Translations under genes and position numbers: made by a program | Notes under the pieces: model-generated | Databases searched by the model: none | What the model saw: only the letters and a program-made list of their open reading frames with translations | Told to the model about the DNA's origin: nothing | Shown here: positions 51,645 through 61,591 of the stretch, piece by piece | Numbering within the stretch: the stretch's first letter is position 1 | How the letters are laid out: each line of letters opens with the position of its first letter | Origin: Phycisphaeraceae bacterium | GTDB lineage: Bacteria > Planctomycetota > Phycisphaerae > Phycisphaerales > Phycisphaeraceae | DNA length: 64,000 nt | NCBI GenBank assembly: GCA_029260595.1 | Contig: JAJDCY010000012.1 | Coordinates: forward strand, 1-64,000 | Reading direction: 5' to 3'

Positions 51645-53816
51645 ATGCGTTACCGCACCACCTTTTTGACATCGCCAGTCCCGGCTATCGCGATCTGCTT
51701 ATTAATAGGACTAGCCTCCCCCGCGCAGGCAACCCATATCAACGGCGGCGAGGTCAACACCCTCCGCCCGGCGCTCGGCGATGGTGAGGGCTACCTCAAC
51801 TTCGTCAGCGGCGCCGAGTACACCGGGCACACCGACGGCACCGAGACCGCGCGCGACGGCGGGCAGGACTTCTCAGACAACTGGTTCACCACCAACAATA
51901 TCGTCGTCACGGATCAGAACGGGGTCACCGCAGCCGTGGGGAACCTCATCAACGATCTGGACTTTACGCGCAAGATCTACGCCCAGGCCGGGCTGGCGGT
52001 CCGTGCGGAGGGCACCGCGATGGTCGACAAGACCGACTTCGCCGGCATCGGCACCAGCCCGTTCGAATTCGCCGAGCGCGTCGCGCTGGCCAACGACGGC
52101 TCCGGCCGCAGCGCCAACGCCGACACCATCAACATCCATTACGTCGCGGAGTTCACCACAGCCGCGAACGGGATCACGCTCGCGCCGAAGAGCCAGGGCG
52201 GCGGGAACCCCTACACCTACCTCCGCGACAACCGTAAGAACAACACGATGGCCCACGAGCTTGGCCACATGCTGTTCAACGGCCCGGTCATCCATATGCA
52301 GGACCCCGGTGATGATGCGCACTCGACCGACATCACCAACATGATGTTCACGACCGACGCCGGCAGCTCGACCAACCTCACCGACGTCGGGCCGAAGATC
52401 GGCGCGATCGGCAACCACGACATCATCACCGGCCCCCAGATCAAGGCGATCCACGGGAACCCGGGCGCGAACAACCCGGGCTTCATCAAACACAGCAATA
52501 ACATCGCCACACACGGCGACCGCGCCGATTTTGATTGGGTCACCGACCACCGGACCATCGAGACGATCGCCGGTGGCAGCAACGGGGCCGACCTCGCTGA
52601 TGGCAGCGATTTTCTGATGTGGGAGATCAACGCCGGCGAGGTGACGCCCAGCGGGCACTCGGGTCCCGGCGGCGACGCGCACGTCCATAAAGTGCCCGAC
52701 CTGGTCCGCCCCGGCTACGCCGCACCGAGCTTCAACACCGTCGATGTCTTCAGCAACATCAACCGGTACGCCGATAACGACACACCCGGCGGCGTCGGTG
52801 GCAACGAAGCCGTGCGGCGCGTCAAGGCCCTTGACTACCACGTGCCCGAGTTCTCGGTGGACGGCACGAGCTGGCAGGCCGGCTCGCTGGTCAATGTGTT
52901 CCGCCCCGGCTGGACCACCGGCGCGTTCTCGGACGACTTCGTCGCCCGCTACAGCACGGACCTCGAAGCCCAATTTGTCCGTATCGCAGCCATCGGCGTT
53001 GACGTCGTCGGGCACGACGGCAACACCCAGATCGACGCGATCATCGCCCACACAGCCGTCCCCGAAGACCCCTGGATCCCCTGGGTGCCCGAAACGATCC
53101 TCGATCCCGTGATCGTCGGCCCATCGTTCAGCGACACCATCCTCGTCGAGACGCCTGAAGGAAACACCGAGCTCTTCATCCCGGACGCGCGGTTTTTCGA
53201 TCCAACGCTCGGGACTTTCGGCGAGCACGTCACCGTTCCCGTCACTGCCAACGCCAGCATCGTCGACGACAACATCGTGATCGACGTCTCACTAACCCAG
53301 CCGCTGCCCGACGCGTTCTATGAGAGCGGCAACGGGCTGGACATGCTATTCGACGTCGATCTTCTGGGCCCGGGCAGCTCGCTGAGGGTGCTGCCCTACA
53401 ACGACGCGACGGCCTCACAATTCTCCTTCTCCCCGCTCTTTGAAACCCAGGGGGGCGAGGGCTTCGCCGACACCTCTCTTATGGTTATCCCGGACGAGGT
53501 GCTGCACCCCGACAGCGATCACTTTGTCTCAATCTCCCTCGATACGGCCGACGGGGTCGATCTGCTGTTCTTTCAACCCAATGCGAGCCCCTTTAGCGGG
53601 ATCACAAGCGTGGATGCCGAACTCTTCTTCACCCTGGCGCCGCCGGTCCCCGACGGCGCATCGCTGCTCGGTGACGGCCTGGTCGTCGGCGACCCGCTGT
53701 TCACCCTGACCATCGCCACCGCGACGCAAGGCGTCATCCCCGAGCCGGCCTCCCTGGTCTTGCTCGGCACGGGCCTGTGCTGCCTCGGGTGCAGGCGCAA
53801 CCGAGCCCCGGTCTGA
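51645..53816 (+). CDS. Secreted PEP-CTERM protein with HELGH metalloprotease-like motif (copy 1)
   Basis: 723 aa. Signal peptide to about residue 30 ('IAICLLIGLASPAQA'), then a mature region beginning 'THINGGEVNTLRPALGDGEG'. 'NNTMAHELGHMLFNGPVIHM' (about 200-219) has the zinc HExxH signature; the next His is nine residues beyond the second, further than the metzincin spacing. Near the C-terminus 'TQGVIPEPASLVLLGTGLCC' followed by 'LGCRRNR' is a PEP-CTERM sorting tail (PEP motif, helix, basic end), so exosortase would process it. A close paralogue lies 197 nt downstream. It is probably an exported zinc protease or matrix protein. Confidence 0.88.
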   Translation: MRYRTTFLTSPVPAIAICLLIGLASPAQATHINGGEVNTLRPALGDGEGYLNFVSGAEYTGHTDGTETARDGGQDFSDNWFTTNNIVVTDQNGVTAAVGNLINDLDFTRKIYAQAGLAVRAEGTAMVDKTDFAGIGTSPFEFAERVALANDGSGRSANADTINIHYVAEFTTAANGITLAPKSQGGGNPYTYLRDNRKNNTMAHELGHMLFNGPVIHMQDPGDDAHSTDITNMMFTTDAGSSTNLTDVGPKIGAIGNHDIITGPQIKAIHGNPGANNPGFIKHSNNIATHGDRADFDWVTDHRTIETIAGGSNGADLADGSDFLMWEINAGEVTPSGHSGPGGDAHVHKVPDLVRPGYAAPSFNTVDVFSNINRYADNDTPGGVGGNEAVRRVKALDYHVPEFSVDGTSWQAGSLVNVFRPGWTTGAFSDDFVARYSTDLEAQFVRIAAIGVDVVGHDGNTQIDAIIAHTAVPEDPWIPWVPETILDPVIVGPSFSDTILVETPEGNTELFIPDARFFDPTLGTFGEHVTVPVTANASIVDDNIVIDVSLTQPLPDAFYESGNGLDMLFDVDLLGPGSSLRVLPYNDATASQFSFSPLFETQGGEGFADTSLMVIPDEVLHPDSDHFVSISLDTADGVDLLFFQPNASPFSGITSVDAELFFTLAPPVPDGASLLGDGLVVGDPLFTLTIATATQGVIPEPASLVLLGTGLCCLGCRRNRAPV

Positions 53817-54013
53817 AGCGGCCGGCATGGCGAGGCACCCACCGCCGCTGGAATCCCGCGGGCTTGATGCCTAAAATCAATGAACGCCTGTTCGATCCCA
53901 CCGCGCTGACGCCACGTCTCTCACCGTCATCCAAGGCCCGGCCGGACCCACAGACGCGTTGTGTCTTTGAGTTGTGTCATAGAACTGCTTTTCGCAGCCC
54001 CAGGGAGAATTCG

Positions 54014-56182
54014 ATGGATTATTCCACGTTGCGCTCGATGCTGCCGGTTTTCGTTCTCACCGCCGGCCTGACCGGGCTCGTACCCGACCCGGCCCACGCG
54101 ACCCACTCCACCGCCGGGGAAGTCAACACCCTCCGCCCGTCACTCGGCGACGGTGAGGGCTACCTGAATTTCGTCAGCGGCGCCGAATACACCGGCCACA
54201 CCAACGGGTCCGAGACCGCGCGCGACGGCGGGCAGGACTTCGCCGACAACTGGATCACCATTCAAAACATCCTCGTTACAGATAGCAACGGCGTCGCCGC
54301 GGGCGCGGGAGGTTTGAATAATGACCTGGAGTTTTCCCGCAAGGTTTACGCACAGGCCGGCATCGCCGTCCGCGTGGAAGGCTCGGCACTGGTTGACTCG
54401 ACTGATTTTCCCGGCATCGGTGACTTCCCGTTTAGCGACGCCGAGATCCAGGCGCTCCGCAACGACGGCTCCGGCCGCAGCGCCAACGCCGACACCCTCA
54501 ATGTGTATTACGTCCAGTCGTTCGACGCCCCGAACCCCAACGGGATCACCACGGCTCCGCGCCTGGCAACGGTGACGATGGCCCCCGGGGTGTTCCTGCG
54601 CGACGGGCGGGCCAACAGTACGCACCCGCACGAGCTCGGCCACATGCTCTTCAACGGGCCCGCCATCCACATGGAGGTCCCCGGCAGCACGGGCCACTCC
54701 AGCGACAACACCAACTTCATCTACATCGATGCGTCCAACGCCCCGACGACCCTCACCGACGTCGGCCCGAAGATCGGTGCGATCGGCAACCACAGCATTA
54801 TCGAGCGTGCCCAGATCGCCGCCATCCACGGCAATCCGGGCAACGGCAACCCCGGCTTTGTCAAGCACAGCAACCACATCGACACGCACGGCGACCGCGC
54901 CGACTTCGACTGGGTCACCGACCAGCGGATCATCGAGACCGGCGGCGGTGCCAACGGGGCCGACATCGAGGTCGGTTCGGACTGGCTGATCTGGGAAATC
55001 AAACCCGGCGAGGTCAAAGCCAGCGCCCACAGCGGGCCCGGCGGCGACGGCCACGCCCACAAGGTCTCGGGCCTGGAGCGCCCCGGCTACACGGCCGCGT
55101 CCTTCAACACCGTCGACGTCTTTAGCAACATCAACCAGTACGCCGACAACGACACCCCCGGCGGCGTCGGCGCGGGCGAAGCCGTCCGCCGCGTCAAAGC
55201 ACTCGACTACCTCATCCCCGAGTTCTCGCCTGACGGCTCAAGCTGGCAAGCCGGCGAACTGGTCAACACCTTCCGCCCCGGCTGGACGACCGGCGCGCTC
55301 TCGGACGACTTCGTCAGCCGATACAAAACCGACATCGAGGCCAAGTTCGTGCGCATCGCCGCCGTCGCGCTCGACTCGAACGGACACGACGGCAACACCC
55401 AGATCGACGCGATCCTCGCGCACACGATCGTGCCCGAAGACCCCTGGATCCCCTGGGTCCCCGAAACCATCCTGGACCCCGGGATCGACGGCCCGTCGCT
55501 GGACGACTCGATCCTGATCCAGACGCCCGAGGGCGATACTGAGATTTTCATTCCCGATGCGCGGTTCTTCAATGAGACTTTCACCATTGAAACCAAGGTT
55601 CCCGTCACCGCCAACGCCAGCATCATCGGCGACAACATCGTGATTGACATATCGCTAACCGCTCCGCTACCGGACGCATTTTTCGAAAGCGGCAACGGCT
55701 TGGATATGCTGCTGAACTTCGATTTTCTTGGTGAGGGCACTTCGCTGGCCGAACTGCCCTTCAACGACTTTACGAACTCGCAACTCCCCTTCTCCCCGTC
55801 CTTCGAGACCCTGGTTGGCCAGGACTTCGCCGACACTTCTTTGATGATCGTCCCGGACGAGGTGCTCCACCCCGACAGCGATCACTTTGCCTCCATCTCC
55901 CTCGAAACAGCCGATGGGGTCGATCTGCTCGGCTTCCAGGCAAACATCCAGCAGTTCAGTGGCATCAGCAGCGCCGACGCCGAGATCTTCCTGAGCCTGG
56001 CACCGCCGGTCCCCGACGGGGCATCGCTGCTCGGTGACGGCCTGGCCGTCGGCGACTCGCTGTTCACCCTGACCATCGCCACCGCGACGCAAGGCGTCGT
56101 GCCCGAACCGGCATCGCTGGTCTTGCTCGGCACGGGCATATTCTGCCTCGCCGGACGGCGCCAAAGGCCACCCGCCGCGTAG
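54014..56182 (+). CDS. Secreted PEP-CTERM protein with HELGH metalloprotease-like motif (copy 2)
   Basis: 722 aa from the ATG at 54014, which has a strong AGGGAG site; the frame is open further upstream but the signal peptide starts here ('MLPVFVLTAGLTGLVPDPAHA'). It is co-linear with copy 1 throughout: 'GEVNTLRPSLGDGEGYLNFV', 'HPHELGHMLFNGPAIHME', 'VPEDPWIPWVPETILDP' and the sorting tail 'TQGVVPEPASLVLLGTGIFC'. The region around HELGH is conserved while several loops differ, so the pair arose by tandem duplication and both copies are kept. The PEP-CTERM tail implies exosortase-dependent export. Substrate unknown. Confidence 0.88.
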   Translation: MDYSTLRSMLPVFVLTAGLTGLVPDPAHATHSTAGEVNTLRPSLGDGEGYLNFVSGAEYTGHTNGSETARDGGQDFADNWITIQNILVTDSNGVAAGAGGLNNDLEFSRKVYAQAGIAVRVEGSALVDSTDFPGIGDFPFSDAEIQALRNDGSGRSANADTLNVYYVQSFDAPNPNGITTAPRLATVTMAPGVFLRDGRANSTHPHELGHMLFNGPAIHMEVPGSTGHSSDNTNFIYIDASNAPTTLTDVGPKIGAIGNHSIIERAQIAAIHGNPGNGNPGFVKHSNHIDTHGDRADFDWVTDQRIIETGGGANGADIEVGSDWLIWEIKPGEVKASAHSGPGGDGHAHKVSGLERPGYTAASFNTVDVFSNINQYADNDTPGGVGAGEAVRRVKALDYLIPEFSPDGSSWQAGELVNTFRPGWTTGALSDDFVSRYKTDIEAKFVRIAAVALDSNGHDGNTQIDAILAHTIVPEDPWIPWVPETILDPGIDGPSLDDSILIQTPEGDTEIFIPDARFFNETFTIETKVPVTANASIIGDNIVIDISLTAPLPDAFFESGNGLDMLLNFDFLGEGTSLAELPFNDFTNSQLPFSPSFETLVGQDFADTSLMIVPDEVLHPDSDHFASISLETADGVDLLGFQANIQQFSGISSADAEIFLSLAPPVPDGASLLGDGLAVGDSLFTLTIATATQGVVPEPASLVLLGTGIFCLAGRRQRPPAA

Positions 56183-56259
56183 ATGCCTCGGCGCGCCGCG
56201 GCGGATATCCTCCACCCGTGGCAACCTGTCGATCTATTAACCCTCCAACGAGGACCCCG

Positions 56260-56859
56260 ATGAAACCATCCACCCGGGCGGCGATCGGTCTCACGTTATT
56301 CCTGGCCTGCGCACCGGCGTGCTCGGTCGTGCAGACAACGTTCCTCGTTGGGGATCCGATTACGGAAGACTTAAGCGAAGCGATCGACGGGGTCTGGGCC
56401 GCGAGTGAGAAAGAGGTCTACCACGTCAAATTCGCCGGCGGCGGGCGAGTGGATATCGCCAAGGTCAAGTGGTCGGACGACGGCTTCGAGGTTGAACAAG
56501 CCAATGCCTGGATGACCTCGCTCAACGACGTGAACTACCTGCTCCTGCAAGACCCCGATGGTCCGGACGCGGACGATGAGGACGTGGGCGGTGACGAGTC
56601 ACCACCCAACGTCTACATGCTCACACGCTACGTGTTCGCCCAGGACGATTCGATCGTGCTCTATGCCCCGCAACACGAAGTATTCTCGCAAGCGGTTGAG
56701 GACGGGCAACTCGAAGGCGAGATCGAGTCAGCCGAGTACTCCAAGAACGTCACGATCCGTGGCGACCGGGCCGCCTTGGAAGCGTTCCTCACGGCCGAGG
56801 ACTTCGCCAAACAATTCCACGTCGACAAACCGATCGTGCTTCGGCGAATCAGCAAGTAA
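56260..56859 (+). CDS. Putative lipoprotein of unknown function
   Basis: 199 aa from the ATG at 56260 with AGGA upstream. The N-terminus 'MKPSTRAAIGLTLFLACAPA' followed by 'CSVVQ' offers a lipoprotein-type cleavage before Cys, although the lipobox is imperfect (LAC or PAC). The mature part is acidic, with 'DLSEAIDGVWAASEKEVYHV', 'DPDGPDADDEDVGGDESPP' and a C-terminal 'AFLTAEDFAKQFHVDKPIVL'. No family is recognised. It is downstream of the PEP-CTERM pair on the same strand and convergent with acs (34 nt). Confidence 0.7.
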   Translation: MKPSTRAAIGLTLFLACAPACSVVQTTFLVGDPITEDLSEAIDGVWAASEKEVYHVKFAGGGRVDIAKVKWSDDGFEVEQANAWMTSLNDVNYLLLQDPDGPDADDEDVGGDESPPNVYMLTRYVFAQDDSIVLYAPQHEVFSQAVEDGQLEGEIESAEYSKNVTIRGDRAALEAFLTAEDFAKQFHVDKPIVLRRISK

Positions 56860-56893
56860 GGCTGTGCTAAGGACGAGTGGTGCGCGAGCCGCG

Positions 56894-58924
56894 CTACCCG
56901 TCCTGGCTCTCGCGCAGCTTGGCGAGGACGGAGAAATCTTCGAGCGTGGTCGTGTCGCCCTTGACCTCGTTGCCCGCGGCAATCTCGCGGAGCAGGCGTC
57001 GCATGATCTTCCCGCTGCGCGTCTTGGGCAGCGCATCGGTGAAGTGGATCTGATCCGGCTTGGCGATCGCCCCGATCTCCCGCCCGACGTGCTTTTTCAA
57101 ATCATCCTTGAGTTGATCCGATGGCGTCTGCCCGCCCAGCAGCGTCACGAACGCCGCGATGCCCGTGCCCTTGATCTCGTGCGGGATCCCCACCACCGCC
57201 GACTCGGCCACCAGGTCGTGGCTGACCAACGCCGACTCGACCTCAGCCGTGCCCAACCGGTGCCCGGAAACATTGATCACATCATCGACCCGCCCCATCA
57301 CCCAGAAGTTGCCGTCTTCATCAATCTTCGCCCCGTCGCCGGCGAAGTAGCAGCCCTCGATCTCGCTCCAATACGTCTTGACGAACCGCTCGCGGTCGCC
57401 ATAGATCCCGCGCAGCATGCTCGGCCAAGGCTTTTTGATCACCAGGAATCCGCCGGTGTTGGCCGGGACATCCTGCCCGTTCTTATCAACGATCGCCGGG
57501 GCGATCCCAAAGAACGGTCGGCTGCACGAGCCCGGCACCGCCGTCGTCGCACCCGGCAGCGGCGTGAGCATGTGCCCGCCGGTCTCCGTCTGCCACCAGG
57601 TGTCCACGATCGGGCAGCTCTGCCCGCCGATGGCTTTGTGGTACCACATCCACGCCTCGGGGTTGATCGGCTCACCGACCGACCCGAGCACGTTCAGACT
57701 CGATAGATTGTGCCTGGCCGGGTGCTCATCGCCCCACTTCATAAACGCCCGGATCGCCGTCGGCGCCGTGTAAAACTTCGTGACCTTGTGTCGCTCGACA
57801 ATGTCCCAGAACCGATCCGGCGCGGGGAAGTTGGGCGCCCCCTCATACATCAGCGTCGGCACGCGGTTCGGCAGCACCCCGTAAATGATGTAGCTGTGCC
57901 CGGTGATCCACCCGATGTCAGCCGTACACCAATACAGCTCGTCCGGGTTGTCTTCGTGCAGGTCGAACACGTACCGGCTGGTCAGGTAGGTGTACACCAT
58001 GTACCCGCCGGTCGTGTGCATGATCCCCTTAGGCTTGCCCGTCGTCCCCGAGGTGTACAGCACGAACAACAAGTCTTCCGAGTCCATCTCCTCGCACGCG
58101 CACTCGCTCGATGCGTCAGCCGTCAGGTCGCCCCACCACTGGTCGCGCCCGTCATGCATCGACACCTCGTTGCCGCAGTGCTTGACCACGACCACGTGAT
58201 CGACGACCTGCTTCGCACCATCGTCGCCACCACCGGCGAGTGCCTCATCCACCGTCCCCTTAAGCAACACGTGCTTGCCGCGCCGCCAACCCGCGTCCGC
58301 CGTCACAATCACCTTCGAGTTCGCGTCCTCCACCCGGTCCCGGATCGCCGATGCGCTAAACCCGCCAAAGATGATCGAGTGTGGCGCCCCGATCCGCGCA
58401 CACGCCAGCATCGCGATCGCCAGCTCCGGGATCATGGGCATGTACAGCGTCACCACGTCCCCGCGCTTCACGCCCAGCCCCTTGAGCACGTTGGCGAACT
58501 TGCTGGTCTCGCGCAGCAAATCGCTGTACGTCAGCCGACGCACCTCGGGCCCCTTGGACTCATCCTCAACCGGCTCACCCTCCCAGACGATCGCCGTCTT
58601 GTCGCCGAACCCATCGTTGACCTGCCGATCGACGCAGTTGTAGCAAAGGTTGGTCTTGCCCCCGACAAACCACTTGGCATCGGGCAAATCCCACTGGAGC
58701 ACCCGCGACCACTTCTTAAACCAGTGCAGCTTCGCGGCCTTTTCAGCCCAGAATTTTTCCGGGTTATCGATCGACTCGGCGTACATTTTTTCGTACTGCT
58801 CGGGCGAGCTGATGTGGGCCCCGCTGGCCAGCCCACTGTGGGGGGGGAACTTGCGAGACTCGCGCAGGCCTGACTCGATGCCCTTGTCGGGCGGGGTCTC
58901 GTTAACCTGCGGTGATCGAGCCAT
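56894..58924 (-). CDS. acs: Acetyl-CoA synthetase (AMP-forming)
   Basis: 676 aa from the ATG at 58924, which has AAGGAG 8 nt upstream; an earlier in-frame start at 58981 is unlikely. It makes acetyl-CoA from acetate, ATP and CoA. '[20 protein letters not shown]' is the P-loop, '[20 protein letters not shown]' the adenylate-binding block, '[20 protein letters not shown]' and '[20 protein letters not shown]' the hinge, and '[20 protein letters not shown]' the C-terminal catalytic Lys, the site of acetylation control in other bacteria. Confidence 0.95.
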   Translation of the reverse strand: MARSPQVNETPPDKGIESGLRESRKFPPHSGLASGAHISSPEQYEKMYAESIDNPEKFWAEKAAKLHWFKKWSRVLQWDLPDAKWFVGGKTNLCYNCVDRQVNDGFGDKTAIVWEGEPVEDESKGPEVRRLTYSDLLRETSKFANVLKGLGVKRGDVVTLYMPMIPELAIAMLACARIGAPHSIIFGGFSASAIRDRVEDANSKVIVTADAGWRRGKHVLLKGTVDEALAGGGDDGAKQVVDHVVVVKHCGNEVSMHDGRDQWWGDLTADASSECACEEMDSEDLLFVLYTSGTTGKPKGIMHTTGGYMVYTYLTSRYVFDLHEDNPDELYWCTADIGWITGHSYIIYGVLPNRVPTLMYEGAPNFPAPDRFWDIVERHKVTKFYTAPTAIRAFMKWGDEHPARHNLSSLNVLGSVGEPINPEAWMWYHKAIGGQSCPIVDTWWQTETGGHMLTPLPGATTAVPGSCSRPFFGIAPAIVDKNGQDVPANTGGFLVIKKPWPSMLRGIYGDRERFVKTYWSEIEGCYFAGDGAKIDEDGNFWVMGRVDDVINVSGHRLGTAEVESALVSHDLVAESAVVGIPHEIKGTGIAAFVTLLGGQTPSDQLKDDLKKHVGREIGAIAKPDQIHFTDALPKTRSGKIMRRLLREIAAGNEVKGDTTTLEDFSVLAKLRESQDG

Positions 58925-59237
58925 CAGCCGTGCTCCTTCATGCGGACCGTGAGTAACGCGGGGACCGAATCCATAGATCATCTACGTGATGCCGCCCCAT
59001 CGCCTCGCCAGCTCGGCAAACCCGCTGCAACTGAGGCCAAGGGGGGAAAAGGTTACTTTATCGGCCCGATCCGCCACCGGCAAGGCTTCGGCGACCGACC
59101 CGCCAGCCGCCCACCGAACCCGCCCGCACAGGCCGGCTGGATCAACCGAGCCGTCCCCTGTCTAATGGGCACCCTTTGATACCCTAGCCCCGCGAACCCG
59201 CATCACGAGCGACCCCAGGCCATCAGGAGCCAGCCAC
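58925..59237. other. Intergenic region between divergent acs and gcvPB
   Basis: About 310 bp containing the upstream regions of both genes. The acs ribosome site is at its left end and the gcvPB site (AGGAG) at its right. No glycine riboswitch, hairpin terminator or coding frame was recognised. Confidence 0.5.
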
Positions 59238-60860
59238 ATGTCCCCATCGACGCATCCCAGCCGCACCACCAGCCGCGATACGTCCGGCCACGACGCACCG
59301 CTGATCTACGAGCGATCCAAGCCCGGCGCACGTGCGACCGATCTGCCGCCCCTGGACGTCCCCACAGCCGCCATCCCAGCCCAAGCCGCGCCCGCACCAC
59401 CCGCGCTGCCCGAGGTCGGCCAGCTCAGCCTGGTCCGCCACTACACCACGCTCGCGGCGAGGAACTTCTCGATCGACGCGAACTTCTACCCGCTCGGCTC
59501 GTGCACCATGAAGTACAACCCGCGCATCAACGAGGTCGCCGCCGCGATGGACGGCTTCGCCGGGCTGCACCCATTGCAAGACGACGCCGACACCCAGGGT
59601 GCGCTGGCCATGCTGTATCAACTGCGAATCTGGCTAGCCGAGATCGCCGGGCTCGACGAGGTCTGCCTCCAACCCTGCGCCGGCGCGCACGGCGAATACA
59701 CCGCATTAAAAGTGATCCGCGCCTACTTCCGCGACCCGCAAGGCGGCAACGCCCCGCACCGCCACAAGGTCCTCGCCCTGGACACCGCACACGGCACGAA
59801 CCCCGCAAGCTGCACGATGTGTGGTGCGGGCGTCGTCACCGTCCCGTCGAAAAACGGCTTGGTTGACCTCGACGCACTCAAACAACTCGCCGACGAAGAC
59901 ACGGCCGCGCTGATGATCACGAACCCCAACACCGTCGGCCTCTTCGACGGGACGATCACCGAGATCGCCAAAATCGTGCACGGCGTTGGTGCGCTGCTCT
60001 ATCTCGACGGTGCCAACATGAACGCGATTGTCGGCGTCAGCCGGCCCGGCGACTTCGGTGTCGATGTGATGCACTACAACACACACAAGACCTTCTCGAC
60101 CCCGCATGGGTGTGGCGGGCCCGGCGCCGGGCCGATTGCGGTGCGCGACTTCCTGTCGCCCTACCTGCCCGTCCCACAGATTGTGCGCACAGCGAAACCG
60201 GGCTCGAATGGGAGCGCGTCGTCCGCCGCGAGCGTCTCACAGACCGAGTACCGCCTCGACCACGACCGGCCCAAATCCATCGGCCGTGTCCGCGGGTTCA
60301 CCGGCCAGTTCGGCGTGCTGCTGCGCTGCTGGACCTACATCGCCGCCTGCGGCCCGCGCGGGCTGCGGTCCGTCGCCGAGTCAGCCGTCCTCTCAGCCAA
60401 CTACCTCGCCGCGGGTATGCGACACCGCTACGAAATGCCCTATTTCAACCCGGATAACCGTCAATACTGTGCGCACGAATTCATCACCGTCCCCAAGGCC
60501 CTCCTGGCCAAAGGCGTCACGCTCACCGACATCGCCAAGCGGCTGATCGACTACGGCGTCCACCCACCCACCATGCACTGGCCGGTCCACGATTGCCTCA
60601 TGATCGAGCCCAGCGAATGCGAGTCGCTCGAGACCCTTGACCGGTTCGTTCAGGTCATGCTGGATATCGCCGATGAGATCGAGGGCGACCCACAGGCGTT
60701 GCGATCCTCGCCGACGGCTACCCCGGTCAGCCGCGTCGACGAGGTCACCGCCGCCCGCAGCCCGGTGCTGACGTGGTCGCCGCCCCGCGAAGAGCCGGAC
60801 ATCGAGGACGCCTGCCACCCGGTGATCCGCCCCACCGCCACCGCGGCCAACGGGGTCTGA
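59238..60860 (+). CDS. gcvPB: Glycine dehydrogenase (decarboxylating) subunit 2
   Basis: 540 aa, corresponding to the C-terminal half of P-protein in organisms that split it. 'ANFYPLGSCTMKYNPRINEV' is typical near the start, and 'DVMHYNTHKTFSTPHGCGGP' contains the PLP-binding Lys and the Gly-rich loop. 'EFITVPKALLAKGVTLTDIA' and 'HPPTMHWPVHDCLMIEPSEC' follow. It decarboxylates glycine and loads the lipoamide of GcvH. The partner gcvPA and gcvT/gcvH are not in the window, although gcvPA usually lies directly upstream. A 50-residue C-terminal extension is unconserved. Confidence 0.94.
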   Translation: MSPSTHPSRTTSRDTSGHDAPLIYERSKPGARATDLPPLDVPTAAIPAQAAPAPPALPEVGQLSLVRHYTTLAARNFSIDANFYPLGSCTMKYNPRINEVAAAMDGFAGLHPLQDDADTQGALAMLYQLRIWLAEIAGLDEVCLQPCAGAHGEYTALKVIRAYFRDPQGGNAPHRHKVLALDTAHGTNPASCTMCGAGVVTVPSKNGLVDLDALKQLADEDTAALMITNPNTVGLFDGTITEIAKIVHGVGALLYLDGANMNAIVGVSRPGDFGVDVMHYNTHKTFSTPHGCGGPGAGPIAVRDFLSPYLPVPQIVRTAKPGSNGSASSAASVSQTEYRLDHDRPKSIGRVRGFTGQFGVLLRCWTYIAACGPRGLRSVAESAVLSANYLAAGMRHRYEMPYFNPDNRQYCAHEFITVPKALLAKGVTLTDIAKRLIDYGVHPPTMHWPVHDCLMIEPSECESLETLDRFVQVMLDIADEIEGDPQALRSSPTATPVSRVDEVTAARSPVLTWSPPREEPDIEDACHPVIRPTATAANGV

Positions 60861-60898
60861 TCCACCGGATCGGCCGTCCTTCATCAGCGAGATCCGCC

Positions 60899-61246
60899 AT
60901 GGACCACAACATCAACATCGATTTAGCCGTGTCCCGCGAGCACCTCGATTCGCTCGCCCAGCAATCCGAACGCAACAACGAAGCCCTCGAGAAACAGGTC
61001 AACAAGCTCAGCCTGATCTGCTGGTCGATGTGGACGCTGATCCTCGAAGCCACCGACCTGACCGAAGAAGACCTCCTCCAGCGCGTCAAGGACCTCGACC
61101 AGCTCGACGGCCAGGCCGACGGGCAGGCCACCAAAGCCGTCGCCAAATGCGCCAAGTGCGACCGCGTCCTGTCCGAACAACACCCCCACTGCCTCTACTG
61201 CGGCGCCGAGCGCACCTTCCTCAGCGCGTTCGACATGGTCACGTAA
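60899..61246 (+). CDS. Small coiled-coil protein with C-terminal zinc ribbon
   Basis: 115 aa from the ATG at 60899, 38 nt after gcvPB. The first half is helical with a likely coiled coil ('LDSLAQQSERNNEALEKQVN'). The C-terminus has 'CAKCDRVLSEQHPHCLYCGA', two CxxC pairs 14 residues apart that would bind one zinc. No known family. It could be a nucleic-acid or protein adaptor. It may be co-transcribed with gcvPB; its link to the acyltransferase block that follows is unclear. Confidence 0.75.
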   Translation: MDHNINIDLAVSREHLDSLAQQSERNNEALEKQVNKLSLICWSMWTLILEATDLTEEDLLQRVKDLDQLDGQADGQATKAVAKCAKCDRVLSEQHPHCLYCGAERTFLSAFDMVT

Positions 61247-61301
61247 CCGACTGCCAACTCCCCCTCATCTACTCAAACCCCCCAACCCCGCGCCCATCGC
61301 T

Positions 61302-61404
61302 GTACCGAACTGGTACGAAGCGCCAAACTGGTACCGCGACGCATAACTTCTTGTGACATCAAGCCCCCCGACTATGCCTCTTGACCCTAGTACCATGACG
61401 GTAC
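61302..61404. promoter_or_regulatory. Three GTACC-N5-GGTAC dyads, candidate operators
   Basis: Site 1 GTACC-GAACT-GGTAC (61302-61316) and site 3 GTACC-ATGAC-GGTAC (61390-61404) are perfect dyads with the same 5-nt spacer. Site 2 GCGCC-AAACT-GGTAC (61320-61334) keeps the right half and spacing, and starts 18 nt after site 1. They lie in the 345-bp gap between the zinc-ribbon gene and the receiver-like gene at 61592. Repeated dyads with fixed spacing indicate binding of a dimeric regulator. The rest of the gap is AT-richer around a TAGAATTTTTCTA palindrome (about 61443-61455), perhaps the promoter. Confidence 0.5.
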
Positions 61405-61591
61405 CGACCGCGCTTTTCGCCGATCCACACGATCGCCCAATCTAGAATTTTTCTAATCTCTTGCCTGCCATCTCTTTGCCTGACGCGCCACCAGGATCTC
61501 CCACGGTCTGGCACGGGTTTCGTATGTAGTACTCCGTCCAACTCCACTCGTTCACAACGGCGTGCGGCACTTGGACCGGAGTAAGCGAACC

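Noticed and set aside
51873-53228. 451-codon minus-strand frame opposite the first PEP-CTERM gene
   Set aside because: Composition is Val/Asp/Gly-rich as expected of the antisense of biased codons; the sense frame has signal peptide, HELGH and sorting tail.
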